Assembly (NCBI GenBank): GCA_031266175.1
Contig: JAISBN010000103.1
Location: 1 to 59,494 of the forward strand
Direction of reading: 5' to 3'
DNA: 59,494 bases
Source: Treponema sp.
GTDB taxonomy: Bacteria; Spirochaetota; Spirochaetia; Treponematales; Breznakiellaceae
Shown: positions 52,339 through 58,805 of the stretch, piece after piece
Layout: every line of letters starts with the position of its first letter
Position numbering within the stretch: the stretch's first letter is position 1
Notes under the pieces: model-generated
Database searches by the model: none
What the model was told of the DNA's origin: nothing
Seen by the model: only the letters and a program-made list of their open reading frames with translations
Translations under genes and position numbers: made by a program

Positions 52339-52385
52339 CGCCGGGCGCCCCTGCACTGTCGCTTCACCCGAAGGGTGCCGCATAG

Positions 52386-52394
52386 TGATATAAT
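52386..52394 (+). promoter_or_regulatory. extended -10 promoter of a candidate small RNA
   Basis: TGATATAAT (TGnTATAAT) at 52386-52394 is a perfect extended -10 box with no recognisable -35 box. It points at the structured stretch that follows, with a start near 52401. Confidence 0.45.
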
Positions 52395-52400
52395 AAGCAT

Positions 52401-52495
52401 ACTGCCAGACCCCCGAACGAATAAAATCGGGACGGGAGTCCAAAACTCTTATTCGCGGTAGCGCCGCCGCGACGGCGTTCCGCAGTTGTTTTTTT
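52401..52495 (+). ncRNA. candidate structured small RNA, about 95 nt
   Basis: Between an extended -10 promoter and a terminator lies a stretch with nested pairing. CGAATAA (52418-52424) pairs with TTATTCG (52449-52455), with an inner GGAC-GGGA-GTCC. A competing CCCGA/TCGGG pairing (52412-52416 with 52426-52430) is possible. No coding frame with a ribosome site is seen. It could also simply be the long 3' end of the pcnB message. It has no family match that I recognise. Confidence 0.35.
52455..52495 (+). terminator. Rho-independent terminator after pcnB / the candidate RNA
   Basis: GCGG (52455-52458) and CGCCG (52462-52466) pair with CGGCG (52473-52477) and CCGC (52480-52483), followed by a seven-T run (52489-52495). 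It is the clearest intrinsic terminator shape in this gap. Confidence 0.65.
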
Positions 52496-52526
52496 GGCGT
52501 TGATAGCTATCCCGCGGCGGCAGGGC

Positions 52527-52580
52527 GCAGTTTGCTGTGCAAACTGCAGTGACAAACCTCGAAGAGGTTTGTCACTGCAG
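52527..52580 (-). terminator. tandem perfect hairpins at the end of the TPR gene
   Basis: GCAGTTTGC-TGT-GCAAACTGC (52527-52547) and CTGCAGTGACAAACCTC-GAA-inverse (52544-52580) are both perfect, 9 and 17 bp, and share four bases. The longer one includes the stop codon of the TPR gene (52572-52574). No T-run follows on the minus strand. They may be a repeat-type element or a 3'-end structure. Confidence 0.65.
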
Positions 52581-53729
52581 CCGTTTAATCAAATCGTCCG
52601 CCCGGGCTTTGTACCGGGCGGGATCCGCGGCGGAGGCTTCTTCCAGGAAGGCAGCGGCCTCGGCCTTTTTCCCCAACGCCGCGGCGTTCACTCCCCGGGC
52701 GTACTGGACCAGGGCTTTTTCCGCGCCGTACTCCATGGCTGTTTTGTAAAAGTTTTCGGCTTCGGCGTATTTTTTGTCCTCGTACGCCAGAAGGCCCAGA
52801 TAATAAGGGGGGGCATAGTGGCCCGGCTTAAGGGCCGCGGCTTTCCGGAACAGTTCCGCCGCCGAGGTATAATTTTTTGCCCCATAGGCCTTCTGGCCCT
52901 CGTCAATCAGTTCGGTAAAGGTTTTTTTCGAGGCGATATAGGCGTTATAGTCCCTGGTTAAAGCCGCGGCGGGGGTAAAGAGGGTAAGGCGGCTGTAGAC
53001 CGCCCGGGAATTGTCCTGCGGGCCGGCCCCCGGGGCAAGGACCGTAAAAGCGTCCGTCAGGGAACGGTAGTAAACGCCGCCGGTATCGGCAAGAAAAAAC
53101 GAAACCAGGGACCACGCGTAGGCCTGGAAATTGGCGGGGGCACCGCCTGTATCGGCTTGTAGTACCGCTTCGGGCGAAAGGGCGGATTTTTTTACCGTCT
53201 CCAGCCAGCTTAGGTTTTCTTCATAGTCCAGGACATTCTTTTCCCGGTTAAAGGCAAGGGTGGTAAAATAAACGGCAAAACCTTCCCGGATCCAGGCCGG
53301 GGCGCCGGGTATAAAGGCCCGCAGAAACTGGACAAAGGCCTGGTGGGGAACAACGGTCTTCTCCTCGGCGCTGCCCTGGAGTATCACCAGTTCCCGGTTG
53401 GCGGGATTGTTGTAGTGAAGGTATACCGCCCCCGGACGGGTACTTCCCAGCTTCGATGTAACGTAAGTGTCGTATTCCTGCCTGGCGGTAAAGACCCGGA
53501 CCCGGAGCGGGGATACAAGCAGGGCCGGGTTAAAGCAAAAGACCTTGTTAAAGGCCTCAAAGCGCAGTTCCATTTCGGCGGAATAGGCGCTGTCCGCGGA
53601 ACTCCCTGCCGTGGCCCCTTCCGGGACCCCCGCCGGGGCAATCATCTCGTAATGGGCGGACCGGACCTGGGCCGGCAGGAACGCGGCGAAGCTTACAAAA
53701 AATCCAACAGTAAACAGCAGCTTTTTCAT
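52572..53729 (-). CDS. exported protein with degenerate MA-type peptidase domain and TPRs
   Basis: This 385-residue protein has a signal peptide to about residue 21 (FLPAQ). The middle part (about 120-260) resembles the gluzincin MA fold: HQAFVQFL occupies the place of HExxH and PAWIREGFAVYF matches the usual (W)xxEGxAxY. The catalytic Glu of HExxH is replaced by Gln, so it is probably not an active protease. The C-terminus (about 275-385) holds three TPR-like repeats (YTSAAELFRKAAALKPG). The start is ATG 53729 (MKKLLF); ATG 53738 is also possible. It probably follows the P-loop gene in an operon. Confidence 0.7.
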   Translation of the reverse strand: MKKLLFTVGFFVSFAAFLPAQVRSAHYEMIAPAGVPEGATAGSSADSAYSAEMELRFEAFNKVFCFNPALLVSPLRVRVFTARQEYDTYVTSKLGSTRPGAVYLHYNNPANRELVILQGSAEEKTVVPHQAFVQFLRAFIPGAPAWIREGFAVYFTTLAFNREKNVLDYEENLSWLETVKKSALSPEAVLQADTGGAPANFQAYAWSLVSFFLADTGGVYYRSLTDAFTVLAPGAGPQDNSRAVYSRLTLFTPAAALTRDYNAYIASKKTFTELIDEGQKAYGAKNYTSAAELFRKAAALKPGHYAPPYYLGLLAYEDKKYAEAENFYKTAMEYGAEKALVQYARGVNAAALGKKAEAAAFLEEASAADPARYKARADDLIKRLQ

Positions 53730-53777
53730 CGTTAACACCCCGTATAGTTTTTTAAGGACGGAAAGGCCGGATCTCAG

Positions 53778-53791
53778 ACGCCCGCGGGCGT
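53778..53791 (-). terminator. GC palindrome after the P-loop gene
   Basis: ACGCCCGCGGGCGT (53778-53791) is a perfect palindrome 7 nt after the stop at 53799, with outer CCGG/CCGG pairing. No T-run follows on the minus strand. Confidence 0.4.
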
Positions 53792-53798
53792 TTTCCGG

Positions 53799-54659
53799 TT
53801 ATTCCTGCCTTATCTTATCAATAATGATATTTATCTCTTCTATGAGTATTCCCGTATACCGCTCGATGTTGTCAATAATATACTGCTGCAGCTTATGGAT
53901 GTTACCCCCCAGCTGTATGCCGAAGGGCACGTCAATGGTAATAACCAGCCGGTATCCCGCGGCGTCATCCTTAACGGAGATCTTTTTGATAAAGATCTTT
54001 TCGTTGTACTCATCCACACAGTGTATCACCATCTGGGACAGGGCCGCTTCCGAAATAATCACCTTGCCCCGTTTGGAATACTCCGGCCGGACCACGGATT
54101 TTTCATGAACCCGGGGGGTGGAGCCCAGGGTTTCGGGAAGGCGGCGGCGCTTGAAAATCCGGATAGCGTCGTAAAAGATCTGGGGATAATTGCGCTTGAC
54201 TTCGATGGAAGGCACCGGGATGACGTGTTTTCCTTCGATCTTGCGGGTTCTGATGGCCCGCTCTATCTCCTCCTGGCTGGCAATGTCTTCGATATGGATA
54301 ATCCTGACCGGGGGGGGCAGTTCAAGCCTGACGGAGATTTTGTTAACCATTTTTTCCGAAGTTCCCAGCAGGAGTATCCTGTTGAACTTTTCCTCTCTTA
54401 GTTTGCGGACTATCTCGAGCCGGCGCTCCTTGTCGTCAAAAAGGGCTGCCTTAACCGCCGCCATAAAGGTTTTTTCTTTTTTGGCGGAATGTCCCGCCAG
54501 GATCCTGTTGTTCCGGATTAAGAGGCCGTCGTCGATGATAACATCAATGCCGTATTTTTGGGCTACCAGAACCGCCCGGAAACTTTTTCCGGTGCCGCTT
54601 TCGCCGATGAGGGCATAGGTTTTAATCCTCCGCAGGGAAAAGAAAAAATTCCGGAGCAT
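53799..54659 (-). CDS. P-loop ATPase fused to an Asp23/Gls24-like domain
   Basis: This 286-residue cytosolic protein has Walker A GESGTGKS at 19-26 in a short ATPase-like domain (about 10-170; IDDGLLIRNN and NRILLLGTSEKM follow). The C-terminal region (about 190-286) with KRGKVIISEAALSQMVIHCV, RLVITIDVPFGIQLGGNI and IDNIERYTGILIEEINIIID looks like the Asp23/Gls24 (YloU) fold. Asp23 proteins in Gram-positives form cytoskeleton-like layers at the envelope. Function here is unknown. The start ATG 54659 follows a TATACT box (54672-54667) by 7 nt and lacks a Shine-Dalgarno. Confidence 0.7.
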   Translation of the reverse strand: MLRNFFFSLRRIKTYALIGESGTGKSFRAVLVAQKYGIDVIIDDGLLIRNNRILAGHSAKKEKTFMAAVKAALFDDKERRLEIVRKLREEKFNRILLLGTSEKMVNKISVRLELPPPVRIIHIEDIASQEEIERAIRTRKIEGKHVIPVPSIEVKRNYPQIFYDAIRIFKRRRLPETLGSTPRVHEKSVVRPEYSKRGKVIISEAALSQMVIHCVDEYNEKIFIKKISVKDDAAGYRLVITIDVPFGIQLGGNIHKLQQYIIDNIERYTGILIEEINIIIDKIRQE

Positions 54660-54666
54660 GAAAACC

Positions 54667-54672
54667 AGTATA
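54667..54672 (-). promoter_or_regulatory. -10 box of the P-loop/Asp23 gene
   Basis: TATACT (54672-54667) ends 7 nt before ATG 54659. A weak TGGTAA (54695-54690) lies 17 nt upstream. It predicts a leaderless message. Confidence 0.45.
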
Positions 54673-54724
54673 GCAGAAAAAGGAACTTTTTACCACAAAA
54701 CGCAAAGCCGTTGGCAGCGGCGCT

Positions 54725-55570
54725 TTAAGCGGTATGGGTAGCGATAAGGGTTTCTTCCAGGGCCTGGAGAGCGGCGTTTAAATTTTTCGTCAGCAGCAGG
54801 GAATAGAGCATATCCACCACGGCAAGCTGGCTTATCCGGGATACCATGGCGCCGGGCCGGAAAACTTGTTCGGTAGAAGGAACCAGCAGGGGAACCCGGG
54901 CATACCCGCGGAGAGTGTTGGAGGTTTCGCTGGTCACCGTGATCACGGCGGCTCCCTTTTTTTTCGCCCACTCCCCGGCGGAAAGCATGGCGGGGGTTTC
55001 TCCCGAATAGGAAATGATGACCGCCGCGTCGTGTTCTTTCAGGTTGCAGGCGGCGGTTATCTGAAGGTCCGTATCCAGAGGGGCCGAGCAGGGAACACCG
55101 ATACGGAGGAGTTTCTGGTACAGGTCCTGGGCTACCAGGCTCGAGGCCCCCACCCCGAAAATCGCCGTGATCCGGGCCTGTTCGATAAGTTCCGCCGCCA
55201 TGCTTAAAAGGTGGATGTCGCTTAAGGATTCGAGCCAGGCCATACTTCGCTGAATGCCGCCTATCACGTCCTTTACTATGGCTGCGGGATCTTTTTCCCG
55301 GTCCAGATCCTGACTGGGCAGGTAGCGTTCGGCGGAAGTCCTGAATACGTCATGGGAAAGGCGGATCTTGAAGTCCGAATAGCCCTCAAGGCCGACGCGC
55401 CGGCAAAACCGGACTATGGCAGCCTGGCTTACCCCGCTTTGTTTTGCCAGCTCGGCGATATTATAATAAACAACCTTTCTTGGCTCCGCGACGATATAGT
55501 CCGCAGCTTTGCGTTCCGCCTTGGAAAGCCTGGGAAGACATTCTCTGATGGTAAAAAGGATGCTGTCCAG
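54725..55570 (-). CDS. RpiR-family regulator with SIS domain, probable CTG start
   Basis: This protein of about 281 residues regulates sugar-phosphate or amino-sugar genes in its family. An N-terminal helix-turn-helix (about 1-75; IAELAKQSGVSQAAIVRFCRRVG) is followed by a SIS sugar-phosphate-binding domain (about 110-260; ITAIFGVGASSLVAQDL, ISYSGETPAML). The frame is open from 55579 but has no ATG, GTG or TTG near the expected start. CTG 55570, with AAGGGGA 4-5 nt upstream, gives exactly the family's usual N-terminus. The first standard in-frame start found (GTG 55267) would remove the whole DNA-binding domain. It follows murQ by 61 nt. Confidence 0.82.
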   Translation of the reverse strand: MDSILFTIRECLPRLSKAERKAADYIVAEPRKVVYYNIAELAKQSGVSQAAIVRFCRRVGLEGYSDFKIRLSHDVFRTSAERYLPSQDLDREKDPAAIVKDVIGGIQRSMAWLESLSDIHLLSMAAELIEQARITAIFGVGASSLVAQDLYQKLLRIGVPCSAPLDTDLQITAACNLKEHDAAVIISYSGETPAMLSAGEWAKKKGAAVITVTSETSNTLRGYARVPLLVPSTEQVFRPGAMVSRISQLAVVDMLYSLLLTKNLNAALQALEETLIATHTA

Positions 55571-55631
55571 AAAATCCCCTTATACTTCGAGCCTTTTTCA
55601 AAAGCCCGGCAGTTTTAAAAAGCTATCACCG

Positions 55632-56537
55632 TTATAGTATACCCGGAATCCCCCCGACACGGCCATCCGCCCGGGCAAGAAGTTCTTCCGCCCTGGATTT
55701 GTCTGTTCCAAGAAGGACCATGACCACGGCTGTTTTGGCGTTTCCCCCGGAAGCTTCCAGCGCCGTTTCCGCCTCTTCCCCGGAACAGCCGGAAAGTTCC
55801 CGAATCATTCTGACGGCCCGGAGTACCAGTTTTTGGTTCACCGGCTTCATGTCCACCATCAGGTTTTTGTAAACCCTGCCCCAGCGGATCATCGCCGTGG
55901 TGGTAAGCATGTTCAGGATAAGCTTTTGGGCGGTACCGGACTTCATCCTGGTGGAACCGGTCACGACCTCGGGACCCACGCCGGCGTACAGCTTGTGCTC
56001 CGCCAGGGCGAAGGTTTTTGACTCCCGGTTACAACTGATGGCCCCGGTAACGGCCCCCAGGCTCCGGGCGTATTCCAGGCCCCCCAGTACATAGGGGGCC
56101 TGGCCGGATGCGGTAATTCCCACCAGGACATCCCGGGAGTTAAAGCCCCGGGCCTCCAGTTCTTTTTTTCCGGCGCCGGAGTCGTCCTCTACCGCCTCCA
56201 GCGACCGGGTCAGGGCTTCCGGCCCGCCGGCGATAAGCCCCTGGACCAGGGCGGGATCGGTCCCGTAGGTGGGGGGACATTCGGAGGCGTCCAGTACCCC
56301 CAGCCGGCCGGAAGTACCGGCGCCGATATAGAAAAGCCGCCCCCCCTGTTTAAACGCGCCGGCAATGGCCTCCGCCAGGGCGGCGATTTCCGGCAGTATC
56401 CGGCCTACCGCGGGGGCTACCTTAAGATCTTCGGCGTTAATAATGGTCACGATTTCCAGGGCGGACTTGGAACTGATGTCGGCGGAAGCGGCGTTCCGCT
56501 GTTCCGTTGTACAGCGCTCCAATGCGTCATCGGTCAT
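55632..56537 (-). CDS. murQ: N-acetylmuramic acid 6-phosphate etherase MurQ
   Basis: This 301-residue enzyme cleaves the lactyl ether of MurNAc 6-phosphate to GlcNAc 6-phosphate in cell-wall recycling. It shows TEQRN near the N-terminus, a SIS fold with YIGAGTSGRLGVLDASECPPTYG containing the catalytic Glu, and GPEVVTGSTRMKSGTAQK. It is complete. The start ATG 56537 lacks a Shine-Dalgarno and lies 7 nt after a -10 box. With rpiR downstream it forms a minus-strand operon divergent from GNAT-deacetylase-PTS genes, suggesting one amino-sugar unit. Confidence 0.95.
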   Translation of the reverse strand: MTDDALERCTTEQRNAASADISSKSALEIVTIINAEDLKVAPAVGRILPEIAALAEAIAGAFKQGGRLFYIGAGTSGRLGVLDASECPPTYGTDPALVQGLIAGGPEALTRSLEAVEDDSGAGKKELEARGFNSRDVLVGITASGQAPYVLGGLEYARSLGAVTGAISCNRESKTFALAEHKLYAGVGPEVVTGSTRMKSGTAQKLILNMLTTTAMIRWGRVYKNLMVDMKPVNQKLVLRAVRMIRELSGCSGEEAETALEASGGNAKTAVVMVLLGTDKSRAEELLARADGRVGGIPGIL

Positions 56538-56544
56538 ACTTTAT

Positions 56545-56573
56545 ATCGTAGCCATCGTTCTTTTTTCTGTCAA
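56545..56573 (-). promoter_or_regulatory. promoter of murQ-rpiR, predicted leaderless
   Basis: Perfect TTGACA (56573-56568), 17-nt spacer, TACGAT (56550-56545), 7 nt to ATG 56537. Confidence 0.6.
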
Positions 56574-56632
56574 GAAATTTTTTTTCAGTTTTGCGGAGTT
56601 TACCGCTTTTTTTCAAATTTTTTAAAAAAAAC

Positions 56633-56661
56633 TTGCAAAATAATAGAAAGCCGGATATACT
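56633..56661 (+). promoter_or_regulatory. promoter of the GNAT-deacetylase-PTS operon, predicted leaderless
   Basis: TTGCAA (56633-56638), 17-nt spacer, TATACT (56656-56661), then 7 nt to ATG 56669. The spacer between divergent promoters is very A/T-rich and would suit RpiR binding. Confidence 0.65.
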
Positions 56662-56668
56662 ATTGACC

Positions 56669-57607
56669 ATGGAAATTGTCGGGTACCGTCAGGATTTTGA
56701 AGCGCCGCTCGTGGAACTCTGGAACCGGGTCTTATGGACCGATACGCTCACGGTCCACAAATTCCGTGGGCAGGCCCTTTTTGACGATAATTTTGATTCT
56801 TCCCTCTGCGATGCGGCCCTGGAAGACGGCCGGGCCGCCGGGTTTATTCTGGCTACCAAACGGAAGTTTCCCTACATGGAACGGGGGCTGGAACCGGACC
56901 GGGGCTGGATCAACGTCCTCTTCGTGGATCCGGCCTTCCAGCGAAAAGGCTGGGGAACCAGGCTGCTGCTGGGGGCCGAACAAAAACTCGCCGCCCTGGG
57001 GGCAAAGCAAATCACCTATGGGGCCTATTCGCCCAATTACTTTTTTCCCGGAGTGGACTGCGGAAACTTTCCGGAGGCAAAAGCCTTCCTTGAAAGGCAC
57101 GGTTACCGGGCGGGGGAAGAGGCCTATTCCATGAAAAAGGACCTTCAGGGCTACCGTATGTCCGGCGAGGGCCGGCGGAAAAAAGAAGAAGCCGAACAAA
57201 AGGGTTACCGGTTTATCAATTTTGAGTACCGCTACGCCCTGGAACTGCTGGAATTTACCAGAACCGAATTCGGCGGCGGCTGGAAACGGAACGCCCTTAT
57301 CAGCATGCGGAACGGCCTGGCGGAGGACTGTATACTCCTTGCCCTGAACAAAGCGGGCCGTATTGCCGGTTTCTGCATGAGGATGATTGACGGTAACCCC
57401 CTGCGCTTCGGCCCCATCGGCGTGGCGGCCGCGGAACGGAACGCCGGCCTTGGAGGCGTACTTCTGGACATGATGCAGGGTGAAATGGCCCGACGGGGGC
57501 TTTACCAGCTTTTCTTTTTATCCACCGACGGGCCGGGCCGCCGTTTCTACGAACGGCACGGCCTGGAGGTGTTCAGGACTTTTACCGATTACCGGAAGGA
57601 GCTGTAG
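56669..57607 (+). CDS. double GNAT N-acetyltransferase
   Basis: This 312-residue protein has two GNAT-like halves. The first (about 1-155) holds an acetyl-CoA loop region VDPAFQRKGWGTRLL; the second (about 170-312) ends with GVAAAERNAGLGGVLLDMM and FYERHGLEVF. It probably acetylates a small amine. Given the company of murQ, a deacetylase and a PTS, an amino sugar is a reasonable guess, but sequence does not say. The start ATG 56669 has no Shine-Dalgarno and fits the promoter. The longer frame to 56591 starts in AT-rich non-coding DNA. Confidence 0.82.
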   Translation: MEIVGYRQDFEAPLVELWNRVLWTDTLTVHKFRGQALFDDNFDSSLCDAALEDGRAAGFILATKRKFPYMERGLEPDRGWINVLFVDPAFQRKGWGTRLLLGAEQKLAALGAKQITYGAYSPNYFFPGVDCGNFPEAKAFLERHGYRAGEEAYSMKKDLQGYRMSGEGRRKKEEAEQKGYRFINFEYRYALELLEFTRTEFGGGWKRNALISMRNGLAEDCILLALNKAGRIAGFCMRMIDGNPLRFGPIGVAAAERNAGLGGVLLDMMQGEMARRGLYQLFFLSTDGPGRRFYERHGLEVFRTFTDYRKEL

Positions 57608-57610
57608 GCG

Positions 57611-58291
57611 ATGGGCGGGATAAAACGGGTTGTCAGTATCGGCGCCCATTCTCTGGACGCGGAACTTTTGGGAGGGCCCCTGACGCTGAAATACGCCAGG
57701 GAAGGAGCCCGCTGTACCCTGATCCATGTAACCCAGGGAAGGCTGGAAGATCCCGCGGCGTCCGGGGAAGCGAAAAAGGCGTACCTGGCGGAACTGCTCA
57801 ACCAGAACAAGCGGGCCGCGGAAAAGCTGGGAGCCGATACTCTCTGGCTGGGTTATGTTTCCAGCAATATGCCGGACCTCCCGGAATTCCAGAAACGGCT
57901 GGAAACATACTTTACCGAAGAAAAGGTTCAGCTGGCGATTACCCACTGGCGGGGCTCCATGCATCCCAGGCACATCAATACCCACGACGCCGTCACCGGG
58001 GCGGTTAAACACCTGCGGGAACAGGGAAACCCCATCAGGCTCCTCTACGGCGAAACTTTCGAAGACCTGGTAGGCTTTATTCCCCAGGCGTACTTTAGCC
58101 TGGATGAACAGGAAGTGCGGCAGTGGTTTTCCGCCCTGAAAGAATACCAGGTGTTCCGGGGAGACATTAACGACTTCCCCTACATTCCCTACTATACGAC
58201 TAACGGAAAAGTCCGGGCCATTGAATCCAACAATAAGGATTTTACGGTTTGTTATATGTACGCCAGCCTGATCGAAAACGGGCTTTTTTAA
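57611..58291 (+). CDS. PIG-L/LmbE-like deacetylase with altered active-site motif
   Basis: This 226-residue protein is of the PIG-L/LmbE fold, whose members deacetylate N-acetylglucosamine-containing substrates with zinc. The family motif AHPDDxE appears here as AHSLDAE (12-18). The zinc His13 and Asp16 are kept, but the position of the usual catalytic Asp holds Leu15. HPRHINTHDA (about 117-126) supplies the third zinc ligand. It starts 4 nt after the GNAT stop and precedes PTS IIB, so it likely acts on the sugar phosphate made by the PTS, or is a non-catalytic or differently acting relative. Confidence 0.78.
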   Translation: MGGIKRVVSIGAHSLDAELLGGPLTLKYAREGARCTLIHVTQGRLEDPAASGEAKKAYLAELLNQNKRAAEKLGADTLWLGYVSSNMPDLPEFQKRLETYFTEEKVQLAITHWRGSMHPRHINTHDAVTGAVKHLREQGNPIRLLYGETFEDLVGFIPQAYFSLDEQEVRQWFSALKEYQVFRGDINDFPYIPYYTTNGKVRAIESNNKDFTVCYMYASLIENGLF

Positions 58292-58303
58292 GGGGAGGAA
58301 TTC

Positions 58304-58792
58304 ATGGGGAAAGTCTACGTCAGGGTTGATGACCGGCTGATCCACGGACAGACCATTGTCGCGTGGTGCCCCACGCTGGGGATAAAGGAAATTATCGGCA
58401 TCGACGATGAAAGCGCAAAAAATCCCACGCTCAAATCCATCATGACCATGAGCGTTCCTTCGGGATATAAAACCCACATTGTAACCACCGGCGAGGCCGT
58501 GGCCCTGCTCGGCGCCCCCTCCGCCGGCAACCGGCTGGTGATCGTCAAATTCCCTTCGGTGCTTCCCCATATTGCCGGGGCCCTTAAGGACTGCGAGTTC
58601 ATCATGCTGGGCAATATTTCCAAACGGGCCGGGTCGGTACACAAACTGGGGGGCGCCACGGGGATTTTTTATCTCAGCGAACAGGATGTACAGGACATCG
58701 ACAATCTGGTTACCCAGGGCTTTACGGTGAATTTCCAGCAGCTGCCAAACACGGCAAAAACCAGCTGGAATTCATTCAGAAAAACTATATAG
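58304..58792 (+). CDS. PTS system mannose/sorbose-family IIB component
   Basis: This 162-residue cytosolic phosphocarrier passes phosphate from IIA to the incoming sugar. The phosphorylated His is in VRVDDRLIHGQTIVAW (His15), and the family pattern DESAKNPTLKSIM follows. It is complete. The start ATG 58304 has AGGGGAGG in front, 13 nt after the deacetylase stop. No IIA is in the window, so it may be further downstream. Confidence 0.95.
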   Translation: MGKVYVRVDDRLIHGQTIVAWCPTLGIKEIIGIDDESAKNPTLKSIMTMSVPSGYKTHIVTTGEAVALLGAPSAGNRLVIVKFPSVLPHIAGALKDCEFIMLGNISKRAGSVHKLGGATGIFYLSEQDVQDIDNLVTQGFTVNFQQLPNTAKTSWNSFRKTI

Positions 58793-58805
58793 CAAGGAGA
58801 AGAAC

